From assembly GCA_019925095.2 (NCBI GenBank), contig CM034392.1, forward strand, positions 25,672,387-25,736,386: DNA of 64,000 bases, in the 5' to 3' direction. This DNA comes from Dendrolimus kikuchii. Taxonomy: Eukaryota > Arthropoda > Insecta > Lepidoptera > Lasiocampidae. The notes beneath the pieces are model-generated. The model saw nothing but the letters and a program-made list of their open reading frames with translations. It was not told where the DNA came from and did no database searches. Positions 9,029 to 19,439 of the stretch are shown here, in pieces; the stretch's first letter is position 1; every line of letters starts with the position of its first letter. A program made the position numbers and the translations under genes.

Positions 9029-9480
9029 ATCCGTGCAGAAACGGAGAAAGAATACAATTTCCTACGGCCGGGCGGCCTGTCGTCAAAACAACCCACAGCC
9101 AGGTGGTAGAGCATTCGCAGGGACACCCCTCCTTGTCGGCTTGCATCGAGGTGTCACGGCAGTCATACCCATGGTTACGGTCCCGTGGTGCCTCATTATG
9201 ATGCGGAGGGACGCTGGAAGGTTTAGTGGGTAGTCTGGCGGCCGGTGCTTGCAAGCTATAACGTTGAAGCTAATGTGCAACACCAGCAGCCGGGAGTCCC
9301 ACATACCCCTTGGTGGATATGCGCAAATGCATTCCCCCAGAAAAAAAAAGTTGTGTTAACCCTTGAGTTGTGTTCCGGCATTAGTGACCAGGATTCAGTC
9401 TACCTTAAGAGAGCAGCAGCGCACTTGTAGCACCTTTGGTGTTGTAAATGTCTATGCTGCACTCCTGCAATAAAAAAATA
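9029..9480 (+). repeat. Family A repeat interrupted by an R1-type LINE tail
   Basis: The 5' part (CCGTGCAGAAACGGAG to GTGGTAGAGCATTCGC) and the 3' part (ACCCTTGAGTTGTG to CTGCAATAAAAAAA) belong to family A. The middle is foreign (9118-9349). About 60 bases of family A are missing at the junction, so the insertion was accompanied by a deletion. Confidence 0.75.
9118..9349 (+). mobile_element. R1-type LINE 3' UTR fragment
   Basis: Contains GTTTAGTGGGTAGTCTGGCG and GAGTCCCACATACCCC and ends in AGAAAAAAAAAG. The same two blocks occur, in reverse, in the 3' region of the R1-like element at 45.5-45.65 kb. It carries no coding sequence and is inserted in family A. Confidence 0.65.
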
Positions 9481-9832
9481 CTCCAAAAATATTAACTTCA
9501 ATAGCAAAGTTTAGTTTGGAGCTTACCCGAATGCAACGTTTAACACTCACTAAAATTTCTAAGTCAAAAACACTAAGTCAGTAACAAAAACGTCGTAATC
9601 TCCCTGTCGTGACTGGTTTAATATCTGCTTCTCTTAAACCTCTTATAATTCTGCGAGAGTATTCGTCAAAGAGAAAGTAGGTAAACAGAAGAAAATTTAT
9701 AATAAATATAGTTTATACCTACTCAAATCTAAAGCATACCACGAAGTAACTGCAACTGATTAATGGAATGAACTTTTCTTGTATATTAGAAACTACTGCA
9801 ATTTGTTGATCCAGATTATCTCGTGGTTTTAT

Positions 9833-10142
9833 ATCCGTGCAGGAACGGAGAAAGAATACAATTTTCTGCGGCCGGGCGGCCTGTCGTAAGAGGCGACTTA
9901 ACAACCCACAGCCAGGTGGTAGGGCATTTGCCCGACTGGATGGCTACAACCCCTAGTCTAAAGTATGTCGCCATAACAACCTTGAGTTGTGTTCCGGCAT
10001 TAGTGACCAGGTTCCAATTTCCCTTAAGAAAGCAGCAGCGCATTTGTAGCAACTTACTGTTGCAAATGTCCATAGGCGATGGTAACCGCTTTCCATCGAG
10101 TGGGCCGTCTGCCTGTCTGCTGATCTCCTGCCATAAAAAAAA
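9833..10142 (+). repeat. Family A repeat, full length
   Basis: Runs from ATCCGTGCAGGAACGGAG to CTCCTGCCATAAAAAAAA. It is followed after 13 bases by a diverged second copy in the same orientation. Confidence 0.9.
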
Positions 10143-10155
10143 CCATGACATTTTT

Positions 10156-10440
10156 ATTCGTGTAAGAATAGACAAAGAATTCAATGTCCTGCGGCCGGGC
10201 GGCCTGTCATAAGAGGTGACAAGATAACCGACAGCCACATGGCTGTGGGTTATTAAGGTGTTTACCCGTCTGGATGGCTACCAGCTAGAAGAGTATGCCG
10301 CCATAACAACTTTGAGTTGTGTTCCGGAATTAGTGACCAGGTTCCACTCTTCTTTAAGAGAGCAGCAGCGCATTTGTAGCATCTTTGGTGTTGCAAATGT
10401 CCGTAGGCGATGTACTGTCTGCTAAATTCGAGCAATAGAA
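10156..10440 (+). repeat. Family A repeat, diverged tandem neighbour
   Basis: Begins ATTCGTGTAAGAATAGAC, followed by CTGCGGCCGGGCGGCCTGTC. Several internal segments are shortened. Older than the copy at 9833. Confidence 0.8.
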
Positions 10441-10502
10441 ACAAAACTAAGTGACAATTGGTTAACTCATAGCTATAACCGTTAGGTCTTTATTTTACTG
10501 CT

Positions 10503-10601
10503 GCTGTACAGCAGACAGGCCGACGGTCCGACATTTGCAACAACAAAGATGCTACCCGCGAATGGGGGGCTGGAACCTGGCCAATAATGCTGGAACTCAA
10601 A
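10503..10601 (-). repeat. Family A fragment
   Basis: Reverse-orientation piece (GCAGACAGGCCGACGG, GGGCTGGAACCTGGCC). It stands head-to-head with the copy that starts 58 bases to the right. Confidence 0.7.
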
Positions 10602-10658
10602 TGTACTTTAAACTTCCAATTGAAAACCCGATATTTACTATCCTGTACACTGTTTTTA

Positions 10659-10970
10659 TCTGTGCAGGAATGGAGAAAGAATACAATTTCCTGCGGCCGG
10701 GCGGCCTGTCGTAAGAGGCTACTAAACAACCCACAGCCAGGTGGTAGGGCATTTGCCCGACTGGATGGCTACCACCCCTGGTCTAAAGTATGTCGCCATA
10801 ACAACCTTGAGTGTTGTGTTCCGGCATCAGTGACCAGGTTCCAGTTTCCCTTAAGAGAGCAGCAGCGCATTTGTAGCAACTTTGCTGTTGCAAATGTCCA
10901 TAGGCGATGGTAACCGCTTTCCATCAAGTGGGCCGTCTGCCTGTCTGCTGATCTCCTGCAATAAAAAATA
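10659..10970 (+). repeat. Family A repeat, full length
   Basis: GTGCAGGAATGGAGAAAG through CTCCTGCAATAAAAAATA. A 2-base insertion lies in the TTGAGTTGTG block. Confidence 0.9.
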
Positions 10971-11300
10971 AGTGTAGACTATTTACCTTCTTAGGTCTTC
11001 TCTTTAAAACCGTATAGATAACCTTATGGCTAGTACTTATAGTTTAAACGTGACGTGATGACACGGTGTAGGAGATTATATTACGGTTTCTTTATAAACA
11101 GTTACTGTTAGAAAAATCTTTTAATGAATAGATTTTCGCTATTGGTTTGACATATTTTATCATTATATTAATACTTGAAGCAAATAGAGAAGGAGTGCAG
11201 AATACTAATATTTTTTAAAAATTATACATAAAAAATACATTAAATCAATAAAAAAAATGACACACACTACCATATATTTGATACACAAACGCATATATAC

Positions 11301-12450
11301 TACTAGTGTTTACCCCGCGGCTCCTCCGCGCGTCAAACTAGTGCGTACCTCTTGTTTTAAGAGCAGGCATTAATACAGGATATATTGTATTGTATTTTTA
11401 TGTTGGTGCTATTTGCCCTCGGAAGATTTACTTCATTGTATATCGCAAACTATCCCATCTACCGGGATGAACAGTATCTATGTCCATTTTCGGTATTCAG
11501 ACAGACAGATCGAGTGAAAGTCGCATTTTTATAAAGATTATTAATTTTTATATCTATAAAGTTGATAAATGATTGGTCCCCCATACAAACTTTAATACCC
11601 TATTTCAACCAATTTTAGTTTTATTTATATAACTACCAAACGTACTAAAACTGCCGAAACTACCAATTCTACCAACTAAAACTACCAAATCCACCAACCA
11701 AAACTACCTAAACTACCACAATTACTAAATCTACCAATCAAAACTACCAAAACCACCACAACTACCAAAACTACCACAACTACCAAAACTACCACAACTA
11801 TCAAAACTACCAAAACAACCGAATATACCAAATCGACTAACCAAAACTACCAAATCTACAAAACAAAACTACCACAATTATCAAACTACCACAACTACCA
11901 AAATAACCGAATCTACCAACCAAAACTACCATAACTACCAAATCTACAAACCGAAACTACCACAACTACCAAAACAACCGAAACTACCAAAACCACCAGC
12001 ATAAACTACCGAAAATAGTAAAACTACCACAACTAAAAACTACCAAAGTAACTAAATGACCAAATTGACCAAAATAAACAAAATTACGAAAATGGCAAAC
12101 CACCAATAAAAAACCTATCCTAGTTTCCGGGATAAACTTTACATAAATCTATCCCAGTATCCGGGATGAATAGTATCCCTTGGCCACCCTCGCTATTCAA
12201 ATTACATATGTACCGAGTATTAGCCAAATTGGTCCAATAGTCTTTCCATAAAAGGATAACAAACAGAGAGACAAATATATTTTTATCCCGGAAACTATCC
12301 CATTTTCCGGGATATAAAGTATCCTATGTTCATTCTCGGCATCGAAAATATATATATAATGAGTTTCAGCCAAATCGGTAGAGTAGTTTTTACGTGAAAA
12401 CTGAACAGACAGACAGAGTTACTTTCACTTTTATAATATTAATAGGGATT
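11301..12450. mobile_element. RTE-type LINE tail inserted in the Helitron
   Basis: Left end CTAGTGTTTACCCCGCGGCT; right end CAGACAGACAGAGTTACTTT followed by TAATAGGGATT. Blocks such as CCGGGATAAACTTTACA and ATCCCGGAAACTATCC repeat within it, as in the copy at 48.5 kb. Its centre is filled by the AAAACTACC array. Confidence 0.6.
11625..12080. repeat. Degenerate AAAACTACC-type minisatellite (about 450 bp)
   Basis: Short units of 9-11 bases (variants of AAAACTACCAAAACTACC, CACAACTACC and CCAACC) run almost without a break, nearly free of G on this strand. It is not coding and not CRISPR-like: no spacers of even length occur. Confidence 0.85.
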
Positions 12451-12773
12451 TTGTTTATTGTTAAAGTTAAATTAACAGTGTAGCCTTGGCGAATCTGTGA
12501 TTATAGAAGTATTATAGTCTAGTCTTTGACAACAGAATCTTAATAATGTTCAAACTTATAATTTAAATTAATTACGGTCGAATTTCAACCACAGGGCAAC
12601 CACTAGTTGAAGTAATTATAAATTTCTAAATTGTATTCTATACAATAAGACATTTTGACTATGCTATATGTTTAACAAGATACGCTTCTTAATGGAAATA
12701 GACAAAATAAGAGATAGTATGAAAACGAATCAAAAACCAAATTAATAAAAAATAATACAAACTACTAATAAAC

Positions 12774-13061
12774 TAGAAAGAATGCATGATGAAAGAATGA
12801 ATAAACAGATATACAATGCAAAAGTGGATGGATGCAGAAGTCGTGGAAGGCCACGACACACTTTCCATGATCAAATTGATCGTGTACTAGCAGAAGGTGA
12901 TGTTAGGAGCCTTAAGAACAGACGAGCGTGCATGACAAGAGTTATGAATGTCAAAGAAGCAAGTGAGGTGTGTAAGAATAAGCCTAAATGGCGCTCTGTT
13001 GTTCGTGCCTACCCCGCAAGGGAACTGGCGTGAAGTTATGTATGTATGTATGTATGTATGT
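12774..13061 (+). mobile_element. Family D LINE 3' end with target-site duplication
   Basis: The frame reads MHDERMNKQIYNAKVDGCRS, then RPRHTFHDQIDRVLAEGDVR, and ends at YPARELA before TATG repeats. ACTAATAAAC flanks it at 12764-12773 and 13062-13071. It is the C-terminal end of an RTE-like ORF2, not a stand-alone gene. Confidence 0.85.
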
Positions 13062-13209
13062 ACTAATAAACGAAAAGATTTTTATACATTAACTAAACCT
13101 AATTCTGATGAACTTTTAAGGTGTGCTATACAATTCAGAGGCTTAGTTAAAATATCTGCCGGCATTTTTTCAGTTTGTAGGAATCTATGACATTAGCATT
13201 ATGGTTTTG

Positions 13210-13490
13210 CTTTATAGCTGGAGTACAGCAGACAGGCAGACGGCCCACCTGATGGAAAGCGGTTACCGTCACCTATGGACGTTTGCAACACCAGAGATGT
13301 AACTAACGCGCTGCCGGCCTCGAAGAAATTTTATGACACCATTTTTAAAAAACCCCATATTTTGGCGCTGTGGGAATAATAATACCACGGCTGGGAGCTC
13401 ATTCCAAGTCTCCACGGTGCGCAAGAGAAACGTTCTATAGAACCGTTGCGTACAAGAGCGAAGCGGCTCTAGAAAGTGAGGATTACAACA
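13210..13490 (-). repeat. Relic related to family A or another LINE tail
   Basis: Opens with CAGCAGACAGGCAGACGGCC as in reverse-oriented family A, then diverges into GGGAGCTCATTCCAAGTCTC and GGTGCGCAAGAGAAACG. The second part is not found elsewhere in the window. It could be the LINE from which the family A 3' end derives. Confidence 0.4.
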
Positions 13491-14620
13491 GTAACAGATA
13501 TTATTGAAAAGGCTATATGGAGTGTCCGTTCTTATTTGTAGAATCTTTGACTATAGTGTACGCTGCGGAGGTTCATAAACACACGACGCACACTTGCAGT
13601 TTTTGCGGACAGAGCTTGTGGTCACTGCATAGTTAAGGCGAAGTTGTCACATAAAACTATAACACTGGATTAACATCTAATAAAGTAAGTAATCTACTTG
13701 ATTTTTTTTATTACTGTATAGATTCGCGCTTGACCATTATCTCGCTCGATTTTGAGCGGAGATATGGTCTAAGATCGAGCACGCTTACTGTTGCGGACAG
13801 AATCACCCCCCTGACCTCTCCCCCGGAAATCCCGTACCCTCACGCCCCGCTTACCGCGGATATGTAGCTCGCTCCGTTAGCTGCTAAGCGTCTGCATTTT
13901 TGTAGTACCTTAGTAAGCACGGGGCGAGCCTACGGCAGATCTCTCAAGGTCAGTATATACACACAGGAAGACTAAGAACTACTACAGCCAACGGACTCTC
14001 AGCGTGTCTACTAGTCATGGGAAAAATCACTTACCAAGAAGAAAAGAGTGATATATATCTTTTTGATACAAAGATATATATCACTCTTTTATATCTTTAA
14101 CTCTTTATCTTTACAGTAAATAGTGTCAGTGTCAATTGCAGACAAGATAAGTTATTATCTGTGAGTGATATACTGATATGAAAAAAATATAAACAAATAA
14201 AGTGAAAAAATATAATAAAATTAATTACATTAAAACAAAATTACACCATAAAACTATGATGTTCCAATTTATTTTGGCTTGCTATTATATTCGGTTTCCT
14301 CGTTCACTTACTACGCATGCGCAATGCGCGGGATAATCATTCTTTCTCTTTTCTTTGTAGTTTCTTCTCATTCGGATCTATAGTCATCGCTTGGAACAGG
14401 CATGAACTAAAGAGTTAAACATATAAAGACACATTTTGAACGCAAGTGATATACAGATCTAATCACTCTTCTTGTCGGATATATATCTTTTGAGTTAATC
14501 ACTTAGGGGTTACACACCTCTAGTGTCTACGTGGATATTGTTGTTGTTGTAGCGCCTATAAATAAATTCAGTCAACTTGCTAAGGGGTGTTTCATTTAGG
14601 GCGACCCCTGCGCCCGCACG
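13491..14620. other. No gene seen; contains a perfect hairpin
   Basis: Mixed sequence with no supported ORF. It includes a C-rich stretch near 13800-13860 and the 21-bp hairpin listed separately. Old LTR material is possible but unsupported. Confidence 0.4.
14042..14090. repeat. Perfect 21-bp hairpin
   Basis: AAAAGAGTGATATATATCTTT at 14042-14062 is exactly complementary to 14070-14090, leaving a 7-base loop (TTGATAC). The motif AGTGATATA recurs nearby without the partner (14163). Confidence 0.8.
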
Positions 14621-14624
14621 CCTA

Positions 14625-14880
14625 TCACTTACCTAGAAGGTACCTATCAACACGAGACTTGAAGACACCCAGGTTGTAGGTTTCGGGAAAAACAGAATCC
14701 AGCAATGAGTTCCACTCCTTTGCGGTGCGCGTAATGAAGGTGGACTCAAAGCGCTTTGTTCGTATAGGTGGTATGTCCACCATATAGCGGTGCCGCATGC
14801 CAGTGTGTCTGGTTGTCCGAAGATGGAAGGGAGACGGCGGGATAAGATTGTAGCTATTACGTATGTTAATTATTAGTAGT
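14625..14880 (-). pseudogene. LINE ORF2 C-terminal fragment (Jockey/CR1-like)
   Basis: The minus strand reads LIPPSPFHLRTTRHTGMRH, RTKRFESTFITRTAKEWNSL and FKSRVDRYLLGK, then stop. The pattern R-T-x-x-W-N-S-L...F-K-S-R-V-x-R-Y-L-L-G is the usual end of many insect LINE ORF2 proteins. The fragment stops abruptly where a solo LTR begins at 14883. Only the last 75 or so residues exist. Confidence 0.75.
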
Positions 14881-14882
14881 AT

Positions 14883-15285
14883 TGTTACGAGTTGCAAGAC
14901 TCGAATTAAAATGCCTTTGGAATTATTATAGAATTTATTAAAACTATACAAACACGTATAACATAGGTATAAATATAACTGTACACAACCAGTGCAAACG
15001 TAAAGCACGATTCAATGACACGCACAAAATCCGTCACTAACGTCTTGCTTCGCATGTGGCTATCGCTAGACTGACGATCTCTCCATTGGGGCATTGCTTT
15101 ATACTGCACAAATAAAATATGTCTCTCGCCCGCATGGACTGAATTTGTTAGAATCACACCTGGCTAATGACTACCATAAAAGATTACAATACACAATGGG
15201 CTGTTTTTCTAATTACAAATTTTAAACAAAAGTAAACAAAAGAAGTCCAAATGCTAAAAAGGTAATAAAATTTGTTATTGGTATT
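14883..15285 (-). mobile_element. Solo LTR (5-copy family), minus orientation
   Basis: Begins TGTTACGAGTTGCAAGACTC, the reverse of the 3' end of the complete solo LTR at 51495. Shared internal blocks include TTTATACTGCAC (TATA region in reverse) and CACACCTGGCTAATGACTAC. The far end is worn. No gag-pol lies beside it. Confidence 0.7.
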
Positions 15286-15486
15286 TGCATGGGTATGTTA
15301 GAATGTTAAACTGCAAATGTTACCGACGGTGACGATTTTGCTGATCCCGTGACGCCCCATTTTTACATCTTAGTAACTTAATAATTTTATCGCCGTTTTC
15401 TGATTTTGTTTCAGTTTTGGCCCGAGCGAACCAAATTGCCCTTGTTACTTTATTTATTTCTACCACTAATTTACAAAAAAATTACC
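15286..15486. other. No gene seen
   Basis: Unplaced AT-rich sequence between the LTR and the next family A copy. Confidence 0.4.
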
Positions 15487-15795
15487 TTTTTTTTATTGCA
15501 GGAGATCAGTAGACAGGCAGACGGCTCACTTGATGGAAAGCGGTTACCATCGCCTATGGACATTTGCACTACCAAAGTTGCTACAAATGCGTTGCTGCTC
15601 TCTTAAGGGAGACTGGAACCTGGTCACTAACGCCGGAACACAACACAAGGTTGTTATGGCGACATACTTTAGACCAGGGGTGGTAGCCATCCAGTCGGGC
15701 AAATGCCCTACCATTCGGCTGTGGGTTGTTAAGTCACCTCTTACAACAGGCCACCCGGACACAGGAAATTGTATTCTTTCTCCATTCCTGCACAG
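15487..15795 (-). repeat. Family A repeat, full length
   Basis: TTTTTTTTATTGCAGGAGAT through CCATTCCTGCACAG. The reverse-strand ends match full-length copies. Confidence 0.9.
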
Positions 15796-15932
15796 TTAAA
15801 CCTATAACCTATTCCTAAGACGTTCTCTGAATGCTCACTCCGCTATAACCGCCAAAATATTTCAACCAAAATCCCAGTGTGTGTGTCACAGTAAGGAAGA
15901 AGACAAGGGACGGCGCAAGACGAATACATACA

Positions 15933-16240
15933 TACATACATACATAACTTCACGCCAGTTCCCGGGTAGGCACGAACAACAGAGCGCCATTTAGGCTTAT
16001 TCTTACACACCTCACTTGCTTCTTTGACATTCATAACTCTTGTCATACACGCTCGTCTGTTCTTAATGCTCCTGAAATCACCTTCTGCTAGTACACGATC
16101 AATTTGATCATGGAAGGTGTGTCGTGGCCTTCCACGACTTCTGCATCCATCCACTTTTGCATTGTATATCTGTTTAGTCATTCTTTTATCATGCATTCTT
16201 TCCACCTGCCCGATTAGATTAGCAAGAGGAATATCTCGTA
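15933..16240 (-). mobile_element. Family D LINE 3' end
   Basis: CATACATACATACATAACTT followed by the reverse of the D coding tail (QIDRVLAEGDFRSIKNRR in translation). A 4-base loss removes TTGC from the TTCCCTTGCGGGG block. To its right the frame continues into a non-D sequence. Confidence 0.8.
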
Positions 16241-16460
16241 TAAGCCCAGAACCCGCTACCTTGCAGTCCACAATAAACTTTTTTAGATACGAACTTGGTG
16301 GGCTCTTCGCCTTAACTTCGAGACCAGGTATTTAGCAGTGTATTTATTATGGCCACGCTAAAGACTGAACTGGACTCCGACCCAAATGATATGCAAGTTG
16401 CACACAACCAACAACGAATGTTCATTGTTACTTCAACACCAGAAAACAGCATGGTTTTAT

Positions 16461-16745
16461 AAAATAAAAAACTTCCTTTAAAAAAACCGACTTCAAAAAC
16501 TAAAAAACAAGAAGTATAAAATAACTTTTTTCTAAAGCTATTATTATTAATATATATTATCTAAAACATTTTAAAGTCGGTGCTTAGTGATTTAAAAAAA
16601 AAATATAGTAATTTTTATGTTTTACTTTGCACCGACTTCAAGATGTTTTAGATAATATATATTAATAATAATAGCTTTAGTAATGAGTTATTTGTTACTT
16701 TTTAGTTTTTGAAGTCGGATTTTTTAAACGAAGTTTTTTTATTTT
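16461..16745. mobile_element. Foldback MITE (CCGACTTCAAAA type)
   Basis: Left arm about 16461-16590 and right arm about 16625-16745 are inverted copies. CCGACTTCAAAAACTAAAAA pairs with the right-arm TTTTTAGTTTTTGAAGTCGG, and CTATTATTATTAATATATAT occurs on both sides. The loop is about 35 bases. No transposase is present. Confidence 0.8.
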
Positions 16746-16845
16746 ATTTGTTACTTTTTAGTGTCTAGCTATGTATGGGTAGACCTACGAAAGGTGCCGC
16801 GCTCCTTAAAAAATATAGGTCTCAAGAAATCGGAACAAAAAAATG

Positions 16846-17310
16846 ATCGTAAAATGAAAACTACTAGGCCAAACTATGTTAAATTTTTAAGGGACCAAAT
16901 GGCAACTATTCGGCATCAAACTAAACAAGAATCACGTAAATTGGATCATAAATCTCAGCGTAATCGGTGTACATATGGAACAGAATGGAAATTTTTTCAT
17001 AAAAAATGTTCATAAAATGAAAACTACTGGGCCAAACTTTGTCAAATTTTTAGGGGACTAAATGGCAGCTATTCCGCGTCGAACAAAAAAAGAATCACGT
17101 AAATCGGATAATAACTCTCAGAGTAATCGGTGTACATATGGAACAGAATGGAAAATTTTTCATAAAAAATGTTCATAAAATGAAAACTACTGGACCAAAC
17201 TATGTTAAATTTTTAGGGGACCAAATGGAAGCTATTCCGCGTCGAACAAAAAAAGAATCACGTAAATCGGATCATAAGTTTCGAAGTAATCGGTGAACAT
17301 ACATAAAAAA
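16846..17310 (+). repeat. 163-bp tandem repeat, 2.8 units
   Basis: AAAATGAAAACTACT starts at 16851, 17014 and 17177, a constant 163-base period. Each unit contains CACGTAAATCGGAT-like and CGGTGTACATATGG blocks. The third unit stops short near 17304. Because 163 is not a multiple of three, the 84-aa ORF across unit one is not continued. Confidence 0.9.
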
Positions 17311-17406
17311 AAGATTTTAAATAATAAATCTAGCTATTTACTTGTAGGTTTTCCATAAATAAATAAATCAATTAATATTTTAAATTAACATATGAAATTG
17401 TTGACA

Positions 17407-17505
17407 AGAGTTATGAATGTCAAAGACGCAAGTGAGGTGTGTAAGAATGGGTCTAAATTGCGGTCTGTTCTTCGTGCCTACCCCGCAAGGGAACTGGCGT
17501 GAAGT

Positions 17506-17534
<29 letters not shown>
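17407..17534 (+). mobile_element. Family D LINE tail, short copy
   Basis: From GACAAGAGTTATGAATGTCA to GGCGTGAAGTTATG, then TATG repeats. It has more substitutions than other D copies (GGTCTAAATTGCGGTC). Confidence 0.75.
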
Positions 17535-17536
<2 letters not shown>

Positions 17537-18009
17537 GATATTATTATTATTATTAAGACTTTCTGTATATTCTCCTAAATAAATATTTTTTCTTTCTTTC
17601 TTCTTCTAAAAGATGTCCGTTCTAAGGCTACAATACAAAAAGCTAGAAAATGCCTTTCTATTGTAATGAGCAATAATTAACAGGCGAAAGCTAGCTGTTG
17701 CAGCGCATTGTAGCGCTGAGCTACGCGACCGACCTGCCGTAAAGATCGCCTCTCGGCTTTGCGCTGCAGCGCTGCACTTACAAAAGTTATGGAGAGTCAG
17801 AAGAAAAGTTTTTAAATATTACCGTATATTATAATTATTACGTTTCATTTGAGTGTTCAACAAAACATTTGTTCTCTTATTCATAATAGCTATACGAGGT
17901 ATACAAAGCCGTTAAATTTAAAAAAAACCCACAATTTTTCATAAGCGCATTTAAAATGTGGTTATGAAAATAGACACTTTTTGATAAAACTCGTATAACT
18001 ATTATAAAT
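17535..18009. other. No gene seen
   Basis: Includes a (TTTC)n-like LINE end near 17580 and a GC-rich patch at 17690-17780 (GCAGCGCATTGTAGCGC) that I could not place. Confidence 0.4.
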
Positions 18010-18328
18010 GTGACACGGGTGAGGATGAGACTATACAGCACCTTCTCTTCGAATATCCGAAGTATTACCGCTCCATGTGTGATCTAGAGACAGCCACAAA
18101 AATGGAAATATCGGAGCCGGCTCTAAGTCTAATGTTAAGGGATAAACAGGCCAGACCACTTCTGGAACGGTACTGCATGATAGCGAATGATGCTATTAAG
18201 AGAAATAAAACAAGGTAAATTCAGGCTGGCACAACAACGTTTTATATAGTGGATGAAAAAACTGTTTATATAGTCCTTGATTAAGTCAAGTGAAATAGCA
18301 GGGCAACTTGGCTCTATTAATAAAAAAA
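18010..18328 (+). mobile_element. Jockey-like LINE 3' end with 13-bp target-site duplication
   Basis: The frame reads DTGEDETIQHLLFEYPKYYR, MEISEPALSLMLRDKQ and ERYCMIANDAIKRNKTR, then stop near 18220. The C-D-T-G...E-T-I-Q-H-L-L-F-E-x-P block is the degenerate zinc-finger-like end of Jockey-group ORF2 proteins; its last Cys is a Tyr here. A 110-base 3' UTR and an A-run follow. AACTATTATAAAT lies on both sides (about 17998-18010 and just after the A-run at 18329), so this is a 5'-truncated insertion. Confidence 0.75.
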
Positions 18329-18354
18329 AACTATTATAAATAAGGCGGTTAGTA

Positions 18355-18490
18355 CATTTCTTTCTGATTATGGAATTTATTCTGTCCCGCTCAAGTGGTA
18401 TATAGCGTCATGTTATATAGACTATGACACTCCTTGTTGACGTAGCTTTCCAACAGTAAAATAATTTTTAAAATCGGTTTAGTAGATCCA
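18355..18490. repeat. RTE-type LINE tail relic, left part
   Basis: Has TATAGACTATGACACTCCTT, CTTTCCAACAGTAAAA and AAATCGGTTTAGTAGATC. It continues after the nested R1 tail at about 18907-18985 (CTTTACCTCTTTATAATATT). Confidence 0.5.
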
Positions 18491-18906
18491 AAGATTACCC
18501 TTTTTTTTTTAACCAGGGGAAATCCGTTTGAGGACTAAGCCGCGACAAGGGCAGAACCTTGGGGGGATAATTCGCGACCTAGTGTGGGATTCGCCAGATC
18601 GGGGGTGGCACTAGCATGCCCAGTCAAAACTGGCGCCATGCTATTGCCACTCCCCGGTTAGGGATTGGTGGGTACCAAAACCCCTGGGTGTTCCGTCCTT
18701 CCGCTTCCTCTCCGCAGCCCTGGCAGGCCTGGGCCTCCCGAGGCCACTTCCACTGCCGGGGGACTACTTTTGTCCCGCAGCATCTTCGAGCTCTCAAGGC
18801 GTGGGGCGGTCTGTAACTCGCCCCACGGGAGGAGAGGTGAGCGCGCGCGGAATACGCCGCGCCCCCATCTCGACGGCATGTGCAGGTGAGTGAGAACATC
18901 TATACC
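18491..18906 (-). mobile_element. R1-clade LINE, 3'-UTR-only copy with 15-bp target-site duplication
   Basis: Begins with a T-run, then ACCAGGGGAAATCCGTTTGA, and matches the 3' UTR of the element at 40567-43874. It ends near CTCATCTCGACGG / GTGAGTGAGAAC equivalents. ATCCAAAGATTACCC flanks it on both sides (ends at 18489 and 18926). No coding sequence remains, and the ORFs of 66-91 aa that can be read here are spurious. Confidence 0.85.
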
Positions 18907-18989
18907 CCAATCCAAAGATTACCCCCTACAACTTCATAAACTTTACCTCTTTATAATATTATAGTATGGATATTCTATACACATAAATA

Positions 18990-19215
18990 AAATTGAAGTG
19001 TTTGTTTGTGATGTCAAAATAAAAATGTGAAAAAAAGCAGAGGGGATAAATTCGGATCAGGAGATTCCTAAAATGTAATCTCTGAAACGGCTGAACCGAT
19101 TTTGAAAGCAATTTCACTGGCAGATGCCTGATGTTATAAGTAGCAACTTAGTCTACTTTTTTTAGGGTTCCGCGAAAAATAAATCCACGTGGACGAAGTC
19201 GCGGGCCGAGCTTAT
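18990..19215 (+). repeat. RTE-type LINE tail relic
   Basis: TCTCTGAAACGGCTGAACCG, ATTTCACTGGCAGATGCCTG and GGGTTCCGCGAAAAATAAAT are the standard blocks of this tail. Confidence 0.5.
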
Positions 19216-19224
19216 ACAAATAGA

Positions 19225-19330
19225 ATTGAAACTAAGTTTTAACGGTTTTAAGAGCGTCATTTAATTTAATTTTTATTTCGACATTTCGGCCACTTAAGTA
19301 GCCGTGATCACAGAACACAAAGATATCGAT
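19225..19330 (-). repeat. PLE-type terminal repeat fragment with hammerhead-like motif
   Basis: On the minus strand it reads CTGTGATCACGGCTACTTAA, then GTGGCCGAAATGTCG, then AAAACCGTTAAAAC. It is the third, most diverged copy of the repeat at 39640 and 61340. The AGTGGCC arm of the hairpin pairs imperfectly here. Confidence 0.55.
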
Positions 19331-19439
19331 TAAAAAGGGACTGAAACCTCGTAATAACAATAAAAAATCATTAAATCTTATACTTTTAATTATATATACT
19401 ACTCGAGACAACTTAATAAAATACAATATTCATATATCA

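Larger units (their letters stand above)
11160..12606 (+). mobile_element. Non-autonomous Helitron with a nested LINE relic and minisatellite
   Basis: The 5' end TC (11160-11161) follows a host A. The 3' end CTAG (12603-12606) precedes a host T, with the palindromic GGTCGAATTTCAACC just upstream. The outer parts (11160-11300 and 12451-12606) match the uninterrupted copy at 29660-30015. The middle 1.15 kb is a later insertion. No Rep/helicase gene is present, so it depends on an autonomous partner. Confidence 0.75.

Noticed and set aside
10503..10970. Twin-priming as the explanation of the head-to-head family A pairs
   Set aside because: Twin priming would leave the inverted part without its own A-run; at most loci the minus member has a complete 3' end.
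11625..12080. CRISPR-like array
   Set aside because: The units are 9-11 bases without spacers, in a eukaryotic repeat context.
16117..16335. Extension of the family D frame (DCKVAGSGLIRDIPLANLIG) as a host gene fusion
   Set aside because: Only about 20 residues beyond D with no splice site or second copy; more likely part of the target DNA or another repeat.
18616..18915. Overlapping ORFs of 66-91 aa on both strands
   Set aside because: They lie in the non-coding, GC-rich 3' UTR of an R1-type LINE bounded by a target-site duplication.
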